From assembly GCA_028724245.1 (NCBI GenBank), contig JAQYDI010000035.1, positions 1 to 41,203 of the forward strand: 41,203 nt of DNA, in the 5' to 3' direction. Source of the stretch: Lachnospiraceae bacterium. GTDB taxonomy: Bacteria; Bacillota; Clostridia; Lachnospirales; Lachnospiraceae. The notes beneath the pieces are model-generated. The model searched no databases. It worked only from the letters and a program-made list of their open reading frames with translations, and had not been told where the DNA came from. Below, piece by piece: positions 7,744 through 16,960 of this stretch. Positions within the stretch are counted from its first letter, which is position 1, and the number at the start of each line of letters is the position of its first letter. The translations under genes and the position numbers were made by a program.

Positions 7744-8685
7744 TTACTGCATATATGCCTTTACCTTTTTGTAAATGCCTTCGGCATCCAGTCCGTATTT
7801 TGCAAGCAGCTGTACCGCAGGACCTGATTCGCCATACACATCATTCACGCCGATCTTCAGAACCGGTGTGGGCGCATTTTCGCAGAGGACATCACATACA
7901 GCGCTGCCCAGGCCGCCGATTACGGAATGTTCTTCCACCGTTACAACCTTACCGGTCTTTTTCGCTGTCTTTACGATCAGTTCCGCATCGATAGGCTTAA
8001 TGGTATGAATATTGATCACTTCCGCGTTGATTCCGTCCTTTGCCAGCATCTCCGCTGCCTGAAGAGATTCGTTCACTTCCAGACCGGTCGCAATGATGGA
8101 AACATCGGTACCTTCCTTTAACACAATGCCTTTGCCGATCTCAAATTTATAATCGGGTCTGTCATTGAAAACCGGAACAGCCAGACGACCGAATCTCATG
8201 TAAAACGGTCCGGGTGTTTCATACGCTGCCATAACAGCTGCTTCAGCCTCCACCGCATCGGAAGGATTGATGATCGTCATACCGGGAATAGTGCGCATCA
8301 GCGCAATATCTTCGTTGCACTGATGGGTAGCTCCGTCTTCACCTACGGAAATACCTGCATGAGTAGCTCCGATCTTCACATTCAGATGAGGATATCCCAC
8401 AGAGTTGCGTACCTGTTCAAAAGCACGTCCTGCTGCAAACATGGCAAAAGAGCTGGCAAAGGGAACCAGTCCGACAGTAGACAGGCCTGCTGCCACACCG
8501 ATCATGTTGCTTTCTGCAATACCGCAGTCGATATGGCGCTCCGGAAATGCCTTTTTGAAAATTCCGGTTTTGGTGGCTGCCGCAAGGTCAGCATCAAGAA
8601 CGACCACATCATCATGCAGTTCGCCCAGTTTCTTCAACGTATTGCCCCATGCTTCTCTGGTGGCCATTTTCTTTACTTCTGACAT
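7744..8685 (-). CDS. Transketolase, C-terminal subunit
   Basis: 313 aa, carrying the pyrimidine-binding and C-terminal domains of transketolase. Seen are the start MATREAWGNTLKKLGE, FPERHIDCGIAESNMIGVAAGLS with the catalytic Glu, and a C-terminal domain with EEHSVIGGLGSAV. With the upstream gene it forms a split transketolase that moves two-carbon units between sugar phosphates in the pentose phosphate pathway. Its start overlaps the end of the N-terminal gene by 13 bases, implying translational coupling and equal expression. Split enzymes of this size pair (about 280 plus 310 aa) are common in Clostridia. Assignment is secure. Confidence 0.95.
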   Translation of the reverse strand: MSEVKKMATREAWGNTLKKLGELHDDVVVLDADLAAATKTGIFKKAFPERHIDCGIAESNMIGVAAGLSTVGLVPFASSFAMFAAGRAFEQVRNSVGYPHLNVKIGATHAGISVGEDGATHQCNEDIALMRTIPGMTIINPSDAVEAEAAVMAAYETPGPFYMRFGRLAVPVFNDRPDYKFEIGKGIVLKEGTDVSIIATGLEVNESLQAAEMLAKDGINAEVINIHTIKPIDAELIVKTAKKTGKVVTVEEHSVIGGLGSAVCDVLCENAPTPVLKIGVNDVYGESGPAVQLLAKYGLDAEGIYKKVKAYMQ

Positions 8686-9512
8686 AATTCTTCACCAATC
8701 CTTTCCAGTTCTGCCATGGCAATTGCGTACTGCTCATCATTGGGAGCTGTTCCATGCCAGGATGCCTGATTCTCCATGAAAGAAACACCTTTGCCTTTGA
8801 TACTCTTTGCGATAATGGCAACCGGCTTTCCTGTCACAGTTTTTGCTTCATCAAATGCAGCTTTGATCTTATCAAAATCATGAGCATCATCCAGATTGAT
8901 TACGTGGAAATTGAACGCTTCAAACTTCTTATCAATGGGATAAGGGGAATTTACCTCTTCAATACTGCCGTCGATCTGAAGGCCATTGTTGTCCACGATT
9001 ACCACCAGATTATCAAGTTTTCTGTGGCCTGCCAGCATGGCAGCTTCCCATACCTGACCTTCCTGGATTTCTCCGTCACCCAGCAGCGTATAGACGCGGA
9101 ATGTCTTTCCTGTCAGCTTTGCGCCAAGTGCCATTCCGACTGCTGCGGAAATGCCCTGTCCCAGAGAACCGGAAGACATATCAATACCGGGAGTATGCTG
9201 TATACAGGGATGTCCCTGAAGATGAGAACCAATATGACGCAGTGTCAGAAGATCCTCCACCGGGAAATATCCGCGGTTAGCCAATGCAGCATACAGACCC
9301 GGAGCCGTGTGTCCTTTTGACAGCACGAAACGGTCTCTGTCAGGATCTTTCGGATTTGCAGGATCCACATTCATTTCCTCAAAATAAAGATAAGTGAAAA
9401 TATCAGCTGCGGAAAGTGATCCGCCCGGATGACCGGCTTTGGCGCTGTGAACGCCTTCTATAATGCCCTTGCGGACTTCATTGGCCATCTTCTGAAGTTC
9501 AAGTTTATTCAT
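8673..9512 (-). CDS. Transketolase, N-terminal subunit
   Basis: 279 aa from the ATG at 9512, preceded by CAGGAGG; a further upstream ATG gives a non-homologous extension. It carries the thiamine-diphosphate-binding half: HSAKAGHPGGSLSAADI near the N-terminus, KGHTAPGLYAALA, SLGQGISAAVGMALG, and the GDGEIQEGQVWEAAM to VDNNG stretch that binds ThDP and Mg. It pairs with the downstream C-terminal subunit as one enzyme of the non-oxidative pentose phosphate pathway. A near-consensus promoter lies at 9603-9631, with a short GC-rich hairpin in the leader. Assignment is secure. Confidence 0.95.
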   Translation of the reverse strand: MNKLELQKMANEVRKGIIEGVHSAKAGHPGGSLSAADIFTYLYFEEMNVDPANPKDPDRDRFVLSKGHTAPGLYAALANRGYFPVEDLLTLRHIGSHLQGHPCIQHTPGIDMSSGSLGQGISAAVGMALGAKLTGKTFRVYTLLGDGEIQEGQVWEAAMLAGHRKLDNLVVIVDNNGLQIDGSIEEVNSPYPIDKKFEAFNFHVINLDDAHDFDKIKAAFDEAKTVTGKPVAIIAKSIKGKGVSFMENQASWHGTAPNDEQYAIAMAELERIGEELCQK

Positions 9513-9602
9513 TTTTACCTCCTGTCCTGATCCCCATACCCAAACCGGTATGCGGAATCGGCTGATCGGCGGCTGCATCCGCCGTTTTATCCAACATCTT
9601 TA

Positions 9603-9631
9603 ATAATAGTGTAAGAATCCTCAGCTGTCAA
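9603..9631 (-). promoter_or_regulatory. Promoter of transketolase operon
   Basis: -35 TTGACA (9626-9631), a 17-base spacer and -10 TATTAT (9603-9608) on the minus strand. The leader contains the hairpin CGGCGG-ATGCAG-CCGCCG (around 9567-9585). Confidence 0.85.
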
Positions 9632-9653
9632 TTCAGTTGACCAAATAAAACAT

Positions 9654-9695
9654 AAAAAGGCACCGGAGTTTCATTTCAGATAAAACTCCGATACC
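9654..9695 (-). terminator. Intrinsic terminator of gdhA
   Basis: On the minus strand a 13-base stem (GGTATCGGAGTTT with AAACTCCGGTGCC, two G-U pairs) is followed by TTTTTATG. It lies about 40 bases past the gdhA stop. Confidence 0.88.
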
Positions 9696-9733
9696 TGTAT
9701 CTTCATATAACAGTTATTCTGTCAAACCGGATC

Positions 9734-11077
<1,344 letters not shown>

Positions 11078-11159
11078 TCACTTACTTTTAAAATGATTGC
11101 ACTTGCCTGATTTAGCACTTGCTTAGTTTAAAGTATCACCGTAAAAAGCTTACTTTGGA

Positions 11160-11188
11160 ATTATACAACTTTCTTTTTTATTTGTAAA
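11160..11188 (-). promoter_or_regulatory. Promoter of gdhA
   Basis: -35 TTTACA (11183-11188), a 17-base spacer and -10 TATAAT (11160-11165) on the minus strand. It leaves a leader of about 85 bases. Confidence 0.8.
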
Positions 11189-11442
11189 TATTATACTTGA
11201 AATTGTTGCATTTTAAGCATTTTGCTAATCTTTTTTTCTCACAAAAATCCATTTAATGATAATAAATTATAATTCTTGCATCATGCACAATATTAATTGT
11301 ATAAATCCGTCCTGATTTTCTTAAAAATCACCGCGTTTTTAATCCTCTCCGAAAGAAAATCTGTTATTTCCGACAGTTTAAAAATCATCAAGTTTAATAT
11401 TGATGTTTTTTAATCTGATTTTTTCAATCTGATTTTTCTTTG

Positions 11443-11471
11443 TTGTGAAAATCCCAAAGCTGTGTTATGCT
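11443..11471 (+). promoter_or_regulatory. Probable promoter of the CdaR-like gene
   Basis: -35 TTGTGA (11443-11448), a 17-base spacer and -10 TATGCT (11466-11471) on the plus strand. Confidence 0.65.
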
Positions 11472-11497
11472 GAAATTGATTATTTTCAAAAAATCAG

Positions 11498-11552
11498 GTA
11501 ACTGTTCAAAGCCAGCCTCGAAAACACGGTATATCTGACTCTGAACAGTTGC
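11498..11552. repeat. MITE-like palindrome, 55-bp short form, copy 1
   Basis: Left end GTAACTGTTCAAAGCCA and right end TGACTCTGAACAGTTGC are near-perfect inverted repeats. The interior shares CCTCGAAAACAC with the 145-bp copies. It sits in the 5' leader of the CdaR-like gene, a few bases before its AGGAGG site, so the mRNA would carry the hairpin. A second copy of exactly the same length lies at 34185-34239. Confidence 0.8.
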
Positions 11553-11569
11553 AAAATCAGGAGGAAATC

Positions 11570-12769
11570 ATGTTAACTGCAGAACTGGCAGAACTTTTTA
11601 TAAAACGTTATATTCAATATATTCCCTATCAGATCAACATCATGAACGAAAAAGGGATCGTCATTGCCAGCAGTGACAAATCCCGAATAGGGGCATTCCA
11701 TGAGGTTGCCTACAAAATCCTGAAAACAGATAATGTCATGATCCTTACGGAACATGATGTAAGCAATTATATCGGCGTTCAGTACGGTGTCAACTCGGCG
11801 ATCCTTTATCATGGAGAAAAGGTCGGTGTCATCGGTCTGACCGGCAATCCATATGAGGTCCGCGATATGATCTCTGTTCTTCGTATTGCCATGGAACAGA
11901 TGCTGGAATATGAACTTGGAAAAAACAACGACAATTACCGGGGCAATCTCCGCACCCAGTTTATCCATATGCTGCTCTATGAAGATACGGCACATACCCG
12001 TTCCGAGCTGTCTTTTCTGAGCACACAGCTCGGCTACCGCACGGATGTAAAGCGGATTCCCATACTGATCACCTGCACCATGAACACACAGCATGACTTT
12101 ACCAATGAACTGGTTCAGCTCTGCAGCGGTTTTTCCGATCAGGATATCGTTATTAAGCTCACCATCGGACAGGTGCTTGTGTTCAAAAGCTTCCCCGAAA
12201 TGAGCGATGAAGCACTGTTTAACCAGTATCGTAAAACCATAGCCGATTTTCTGACGCCTGTTCTGGAAACAGCATACAGCCGTCTGGGCAGTGAAGAGGA
12301 TTACCTCTGCTGCTGTTTCATCGGTACTTTCCAGAACCGTCCCAGTTATTATCGAAGCAGCTTTAATCATTGTCTGTGGCTTCAGAACCAGCTGGACGAC
12401 ACCACAAAACTTCTGGGTGTTTCCGATGAGATTTTTGAAAAAAACAGAGCTTCCGTTTACTATTTTTATGATAATATCGGCAGGTATGTAAAAAACATCA
12501 CTCCCCTGCCTGAGTTTCACCGCATCTATAACGCTGTGGCTGAAAAACTTGACGAGGAGCAGACCCATCGGATGATCGAAACTCTCGACACCCTGCAGAG
12601 ACATAACTACAATATGAATTCCGCCAGTCAGGAGCTCGGTATCCATAAGAACACCCTGATCTTCCGTTTCAATAAGATCAAGGCCAATTTCAACATTAAT
12701 CCGGTACAGAATGTGGCAGACCGTGAATTCATTGAATATCTGGTATATTACCTGAAAACGCCGAAATAA
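11570..12769 (+). CDS. CdaR/PucR-type transcriptional regulator
   Basis: 399 aa from the ATG at 11570, with AGGAGG eight bases upstream; the longer frame from 11549 begins inside the repeat element and is rejected. The N-terminal part (MLTAELAELFIKRYIQYIPY, then NIMNEKGIVIASSDKSRIG) matches the sugar-diacid-recognition domain of CdaR. A central variable domain follows. The C-terminus is a PucR-type helix-turn-helix, with NMNSASQELGIHKNTLIFR and then FNKIK. Such activators sense small carboxylic acids (glycerate, glucarate) in Proteobacteria, but ligands in Clostridia are poorly known. It is divergent from gdhA, which is a possible target. Family firm, ligand unknown. Confidence 0.85.
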   Translation: MLTAELAELFIKRYIQYIPYQINIMNEKGIVIASSDKSRIGAFHEVAYKILKTDNVMILTEHDVSNYIGVQYGVNSAILYHGEKVGVIGLTGNPYEVRDMISVLRIAMEQMLEYELGKNNDNYRGNLRTQFIHMLLYEDTAHTRSELSFLSTQLGYRTDVKRIPILITCTMNTQHDFTNELVQLCSGFSDQDIVIKLTIGQVLVFKSFPEMSDEALFNQYRKTIADFLTPVLETAYSRLGSEEDYLCCCFIGTFQNRPSYYRSSFNHCLWLQNQLDDTTKLLGVSDEIFEKNRASVYYFYDNIGRYVKNITPLPEFHRIYNAVAEKLDEEQTHRMIETLDTLQRHNYNMNSASQELGIHKNTLIFRFNKIKANFNINPVQNVADREFIEYLVYYLKTPK

Positions 12770-12790
12770 GCCGGCCGTATCCGCAGCCAC

Positions 12791-12845
12791 AAAAAAAACT
12801 GTCGGGAACCAGACAGCTCATGCTGCAACTGGTTATCCCGACAGT
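12791..12845. terminator. Bidirectional terminator between CdaR-like gene and niaR
   Basis: Stem ACTGTCGGGA (12798-12807) with TCCCGACAGT (12836-12845), extended by AACCAG/CTGGTT. It has T-runs on both strands (eight for the minus strand) and serves the two convergent genes. Confidence 0.88.
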
Positions 12846-12851
12846 CTTCTT

Positions 12852-13367
12852 TTAATCTGCCAGAAGAAATCCCCTTTCTGCCAGTTCCTTTTCGATTTCG
12901 TCCAGAATCTCTTCATTTTCCGCTTCCACTGTGTGATAATGCGTATCCTTTGTTATATTCTTCAAAGGACTGGACTGTCCATTCTTCAGCTGATCCAGAA
13001 ATCCATTGACCTGACGTCTGGAACTGATTCCCAGATCCCCACGGATCGTACCGTAAACTTTATGCACCACAAAAACATCTTTAATGCTCCCGCCCAGATC
13101 AACAATGGCATTCAGTTCTTCACCGATTTGTTCATCGGTATGATGTACATAAAATACCCGTGACACACGGGCAGGTGTCTTCAGCAGATACCCCCTGTTT
13201 GTGGAAATAATATCATGTCCCTGTGCTCTCAGCAATGCAATGTCCTGTACGATGATCTGCCGGCTCACGCCAAACATATCAGACAGGCTTCCACCGGAAA
13301 CCGGCTGTGTACCGGAACGGAATGTCTGTATAATCTCTTTTCTGCGTTCTTCGCTGTTCATACCCAT
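12852..13367 (-). CDS. niaR: NAD biosynthesis transcriptional repressor NiaR
   Basis: 171 aa with two domains. An N-terminal HTH_11 winged helix (residues about 5-62, GGSLSDMFGVSRQIIVQDI) is followed by a C-terminal 3H domain, named for conserved histidines. Here these are visible in YVHHTDEQ, VVHKVYG and THYHTVEA. NiaR (YrxA) represses NAD biosynthesis and niacin uptake genes in Firmicutes, with nicotinic acid as co-repressor and a metal bound by the histidines. It is the last gene of nadA-nadB-nadC-niaR on the minus strand, 85 bases after nadC. This fits feedback control, including autoregulation through the nadA promoter. Assignment is secure. Confidence 0.93.
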   Translation of the reverse strand: MGMNSEERRKEIIQTFRSGTQPVSGGSLSDMFGVSRQIIVQDIALLRAQGHDIISTNRGYLLKTPARVSRVFYVHHTDEQIGEELNAIVDLGGSIKDVFVVHKVYGTIRGDLGISSRRQVNGFLDQLKNGQSSPLKNITKDTHYHTVEAENEEILDEIEKELAERGFLLAD

Positions 13368-13452
13368 CTACTGCCCTTCTCTGTCAATCTATCCAACTAT
13401 CTTATCACAAATCCCTGCAGTTTGCATTGCCATTCTTCTCTTTTTACAGATT

Positions 13453-14307
13453 TTACAGAACATGAAGATTTTTCAGCGAAACATCCAGAACCGGAGCCGA
13501 ATGGGTGATGGCACCGCTTGATACATAATCTACTCCCAGTGACACGATTTTTGAAATATTATCACCCGTTATATTACCGGAACATTCAGTTTCAGCCCTT
13601 CCATCAATGATGCGGATTGCTTCCTGCATTTCCTCAACGCTCATGTTATCCAGCATGATAATATCGGCACCTGCTTCCACAGCCTCCTGTACCATGGACA
13701 GATTTTCCGTCTCCACCTCAATTTTTCTGACAAAAGGCGCATATTCTTTTGCCAGACGCACTGCTTCCGTCACACTGCCGGCAGCACCGATATGATTATC
13801 TTTCAAAAGCACACCGTCGCTGAGATTATAGCGATGATTATATCCACCGCCCACTTTTACCGCATATTTTTCAAAAATACGCATATTGGGAGTCGTCTTC
13901 CTCGTATCAAGCAGCTTTGTGCGCGTTCCCTGCAGAAGTGATGCCACCTGATGCGTACAGGTAGCAATGCCGCTCATCCGCTGCAGATAATTCAGAGCTG
14001 TCCGTTCCCCTGACAGCAGTACCCGGATATCGCCTGTAACCGTACCCAGAAGCTGTCCGTTTTTTACTTCATCCCCGTCTTTGCATTTTAAATCAAACAC
14101 AACATCCTCATCCAGCAATGTAAATACACGGCAGAAAACATCCAGACCGCAGATAATGCCATCCTGCTTGCACAGCAGATCGGCCTGTCCCTTTTTCGCC
14201 TCCCTCATAACTGCATTGGTCGTCACATCCTCACTGGAAATATCTTCCTGCAGCGCCATTTTAATCAGATTATCCACATTTAATGTCATTGTTATTTTAT
14301 TCATCAT
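13453..14307 (-). CDS. nadC: Nicotinate-nucleotide pyrophosphorylase (quinolinate phosphoribosyltransferase)
   Basis: 284 aa, the usual NadC length. Family features are EDISSEDVTTNAV near the N-terminus, RTALNYLQRMSGIAT, the RKTTPNMRIFEKYAV segment with phosphate-binding Arg and Lys, GGGYNHRYNLSDGVLLKDNHI, and the C-terminal EVETENL...DIIMLDNM and GDNISKI barrel strands. It condenses quinolinate with PRPP to nicotinate mononucleotide with loss of CO2, the third step of de novo NAD synthesis. Its ATG overlaps the nadB stop (ATGA), so translation is coupled. Assignment is secure. Confidence 0.96.
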   Translation of the reverse strand: MMNKITMTLNVDNLIKMALQEDISSEDVTTNAVMREAKKGQADLLCKQDGIICGLDVFCRVFTLLDEDVVFDLKCKDGDEVKNGQLLGTVTGDIRVLLSGERTALNYLQRMSGIATCTHQVASLLQGTRTKLLDTRKTTPNMRIFEKYAVKVGGGYNHRYNLSDGVLLKDNHIGAAGSVTEAVRLAKEYAPFVRKIEVETENLSMVQEAVEAGADIIMLDNMSVEEMQEAIRIIDGRAETECSGNITGDNISKIVSLGVDYVSSGAITHSAPVLDVSLKNLHVL

Positions 14308-15671
14308 ACAACCTCGTTTAATTTATGATACTGTTCTGAATTTGATATTTCATTTACTCTTCCTGCAATATGATCAGCAGTTTTTCCCGCATTATGTTCC
14401 GCAGTTTTTCCGACTATATGCCCGGCAGCTTTCCCGATATTATGTTCTGACTCTCTTCCAGCGATATGTTCCGCAGCTTTCCCGGCATTATGCTCTGACG
14501 CTTTCCCGGCTATATGTTCCGCAGCTCTTCCGGCAAATACAAGACTCTCCAGCAGAGAATTACTGGCCAGCCGGTTTCTTCCATGAACACCGTTGCAGCT
14601 GGTTTCTCCCACTGCGTAGACCCCCTTCATGGTTGTCTCGCTGTTGGAATCCACGTGGATTCCTCCCATAAAATAATGTTGAGCCGGTACCACCGGGATA
14701 CATTCTTTTGTCACATCATATCCTTCTTCCAGACAATGTCTGGCAATATTGGGGAAATGATGGAAAATCACTTCTGTCGGAATAGGTCTCATATCCAGCC
14801 ATACATGCTCCGTATGATCCTTTTCCATCTGCTCCAGAATTGCCTGCGTTACCACATCTCTGGGCTGCAGTTCATCGGTAAAACGATTCATATGCGCATC
14901 ATACAAAAGAGCACCCTCACCGCGTACCGACTCGGAAATCAGGAACCGTCTGCCCTTTTTCTTCGAAAAAAGAGTGGTCGGGTGAATCTGTACATAATCC
15001 AGATGTTCCAGTTCAATCCCATAACGTGCCGCCAGAGTCAGCGCGTCTCCTGTCAGATGCGGAAAATTGGTCGAATGGGTATAATTCCCTCCAATTCCTC
15101 CTGTTGCCAGAATGACATATTCAGCCAGAATTTTCAGACATTCTCCCATTTCTGTACGGGCGCGGATTCCTCTGCAGGTTCCGTTTTCACAGATCAGATC
15201 CGTCATGGTCGTGTATTCCAGCATTTCAATATTATCACGTTTTTCAGCCTCTGCCAGCAGCCTGGAAGTAATTTCCTTTCCTGTTTCATCTTCATGAAAC
15301 AGAATACGGTTTCTGCGATGGGCACCTTCCCTCGTATACTGAAGCTGGCCGTTTACCTTTTCAAATTCAACACCATAACCAATCAGGGAATCAATAATCT
15401 TTCTGGAAGAACGAATCATGATATCTACCGATTCCTTCCGGTTTTCATAATGCCCCGCCCGCATGGTATCCTCAAAAAAGCTGTCATAATCATCATCGTC
15501 CCTCTGTACACAAATCCCCCCCTGAGCCAGAAAAGAATCGCTGCTTTTCAGATCCTTTTTTGTAATCATTAAAACCTTCTGTGTATACGGCAGATTCAGA
15601 GCTGCATACAAACCACTGACGCCGGTTCCTGCGATAACTGTATCGGCATACAGAATTTTTTCTATTTCCAT
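14304..15671 (-). CDS. nadB: L-aspartate oxidase with octapeptide-repeat tail
   Basis: 455 aa; NadB is usually 430-540 aa. The FAD-binding GTGVSGLYAALNL is near the N-terminus. Substrate and active-site segments are EGAHRRNRILFHEDETGKEI, YVQIHPTTLF, SESVRGEGALL and GETSCNGVHGRNRLASNSL. It oxidises L-aspartate to iminoaspartate, which NadA uses. The family core ends near FAGRAAEHIA. After it, instead of the usual C-terminal helical domain, come seven or eight tandem octapeptides of the form GKAAEHIA/GKASEHNA (to about residue 438), then a short tail. The repeat is encoded by a 24-bp tandem DNA repeat at 14362-14529. Enzyme assignment is firm; the function of the tail is unknown. Confidence 0.95.
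   Translation of the reverse strand: MEIEKILYADTVIAGTGVSGLYAALNLPYTQKVLMITKKDLKSSDSFLAQGGICVQRDDDDYDSFFEDTMRAGHYENRKESVDIMIRSSRKIIDSLIGYGVEFEKVNGQLQYTREGAHRRNRILFHEDETGKEITSRLLAEAEKRDNIEMLEYTTMTDLICENGTCRGIRARTEMGECLKILAEYVILATGGIGGNYTHSTNFPHLTGDALTLAARYGIELEHLDYVQIHPTTLFSKKKGRRFLISESVRGEGALLYDAHMNRFTDELQPRDVVTQAILEQMEKDHTEHVWLDMRPIPTEVIFHHFPNIARHCLEEGYDVTKECIPVVPAQHYFMGGIHVDSNSETTMKGVYAVGETSCNGVHGRNRLASNSLLESLVFAGRAAEHIAGKASEHNAGKAAEHIAGRESEHNIGKAAGHIVGKTAEHNAGKTADHIAGRVNEISNSEQYHKLNEVV
14362..14529. repeat. Seven tandem 24-bp units in the 3' part of nadB
   Basis: The units share the frame CCxGCxxTATGxTCxGCAGxTT. They encode octapeptides GRAAEHIA, GKASEHNA, GKAAEHIA, GRESEHNI, GKAAGHIV, GKTAEHNA and GKTADHIA. 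HI- and HN- units alternate, so a 48-bp higher-order period is present. All units stay in frame, and most differences between units preserve the Gly/basic/Ala/His pattern. Confidence 0.92.
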
Positions 15672-15697
15672 AGTTCTCCTTTCCCCTGTTTACCGGA

Positions 15698-16630
15698 TTA
15701 CTTTCCCTCTTTCTTTCTGCGGGCCTGCTCTGCCAGCTCCAGCATTGCCCGAAGAGGTCTGCATGCAGCTTCAGATATACCTGCATCCACATGCACCTGT
15801 CCGTTTTCATCTTCCAGCACATCCGCAATCTTTTCCAAAGTGATCAGTTTCATATCCATGCAGACAGGAAGTGTTTCAGGGAAATAAAATGTCCTGCCCG
15901 GTGCCCGTTTTCCCAGCTCATACGCTACACCTGATTCGGTACAGATGATAAACTCTTCCTTTTCCGATGCCGCTGCATACCCGATAATTCCCGAAGTACT
16001 CCCTATGTAATCAGATAAAGCAAGTATATCTTCACGACATTCCGGATGTGTCAGAACCGGAGCCTGGGGATGCAGTTCCTTCAGTTTTTTCACCTCATCC
16101 GCCTTCATCTGCGCATGAACAGGACAACAGCCCGGGTTGAAAATAAAATGTTTTTCCGGTACCTGTTTTGCTACATGACGTCCAAGATTTTCATCCGGAA
16201 TAAACAGGATATTCTTTCCCGGAAGTTCTTTCACAATATCCACCGCATTGGCCGAAGTCACACATACATCCGACAGAGCCTTCAGTTCTGCCGTGGAATT
16301 AATATAGCAGACCACCTGAAGATCTTCGTATTCCCGTTTCATCTCGGCAATATAAGCCGGGTCTGCCATATGGGCCATTGCACAATCCGCTTTCATATCC
16401 GGCATCAGCACCATCTTATCAGGATTCAGAAGCTTCGCACTTTCTCCCATAAATGATACCCCGCAGAACACAATAACCTGCGCTGTCAGATTGACCGCCA
16501 CCTTACTCAGGTAAAAAGAATCCCCCACATAATCTGCAACAGCCTGCACTTCATCCGCCACATAATAATGAGCCAGAATCACTGCATTTTTCTCTTCTTT
16601 CAGTTTTTTGATTTTTTCTATTATCTGCAT
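15698..16630 (-). CDS. nadA: Quinolinate synthase A
   Basis: 310 aa, normal for NadA. Seen are LAHYYVADEVQAVADYVGDS near the N-terminus, FCGVSFMGESAKLLNP (first cluster region), CYINSTAELKALSDVCVTS, FNPGCCPVHAQMKADEV, HPECREDI and GRTFYFPETLPVCMDMKLI. The three cysteines that hold the [4Fe-4S] cluster lie in these blocks. NadA condenses iminoaspartate with dihydroxyacetone phosphate to quinolinate. It is the first gene of the NAD operon, 26 bases before nadB, behind a promoter that carries a candidate NiaR operator. The oxygen-sensitive cluster fits an anaerobe. Assignment is secure. Confidence 0.96.
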   Translation of the reverse strand: MQIIEKIKKLKEEKNAVILAHYYVADEVQAVADYVGDSFYLSKVAVNLTAQVIVFCGVSFMGESAKLLNPDKMVLMPDMKADCAMAHMADPAYIAEMKREYEDLQVVCYINSTAELKALSDVCVTSANAVDIVKELPGKNILFIPDENLGRHVAKQVPEKHFIFNPGCCPVHAQMKADEVKKLKELHPQAPVLTHPECREDILALSDYIGSTSGIIGYAAASEKEEFIICTESGVAYELGKRAPGRTFYFPETLPVCMDMKLITLEKIADVLEDENGQVHVDAGISEAACRPLRAMLELAEQARRKKEGK

Positions 16631-16660
16631 AATAATTCTCCTGTATTTTTGTTACAGATG

Positions 16661-16689
16661 ATTCTAGCATATGAAATGTCATATGTAAA
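16661..16689 (-). promoter_or_regulatory. Promoter of the nad operon
   Basis: -35 TTTACA (16684-16689), a 17-base spacer and -10 TAGAAT (16661-16666) on the minus strand, just upstream of nadA. Confidence 0.78.
16668..16685. promoter_or_regulatory. Candidate NiaR operator in the nad promoter spacer
   Basis: Perfect inverted repeat CATATGA-AATG-TCATATG filling the -35/-10 spacer and touching both boxes. A repressor bound here would exclude RNA polymerase. NiaR is assigned by gene context only. Confidence 0.6.
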
Positions 16690-16720
16690 GTTTTATTGTA
16701 AAGTCACATTATAAAAAAGA

Positions 16721-16804
16721 CTCTCGTTCCACGAGATTCTCCGCCTGCGGCGGGTCACTTCAGTGACATATTCCTTTCCGCCGCAGCGCGATCCCCGTGG
16801 AGCG
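16721..16804. repeat. Nested three-level palindrome between dapL and nadA
   Basis: Outer arms TCCACG (16728) / CGTGGA (16796), middle arms CTGCGGCGG (16745) / CCGCCGCAG (16778) and inner arms GTCACT / AGTGAC (16754-16767). It is GC-rich against AT-rich flanks. On the minus strand the last small hairpin TCTCGT-GGA-ACGAGA is followed by TTTTTT, so the end can also terminate transcription. It is REP-like in look; no second copy was seen in the window. Confidence 0.7.
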
Positions 16805-16873
16805 TTTTTATATAATAGGAAACACAGTTTCCTATTATATAAAAAGCAGGATTTCCCTTGGGAAATCCTGCTT
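16805..16873 (-). terminator. Double terminator downstream of dapL
   Basis: Two strong hairpins. The first has 14-bp arms 16844-16857 with 16860-16873, followed by TTTTTATAT on the minus strand. The second is a perfect 19-bp stem 16805-16823 with 16827-16845 flanked by T and A runs. Together they insulate dapL from the nad promoter. Confidence 0.88.
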
Positions 16874-16960
16874 ACCTGATATCTTCTTATATGATTTGCA
16901 GCGGCTCAGCAGCCGGACTGATATGTGCCAAAAGTGCAATAAATGTCTGAAATTCTCTGA

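Noticed and set aside
11573..12790. 405-aa minus-strand open frame
   Set aside because: It is opposite the CdaR-like gene, which has a strong Shine-Dalgarno and clear domains.
14362..14529. Possible CRISPR array
   Set aside because: The units are contiguous 24-bp coding repeats without unique spacers, in frame within nadB.
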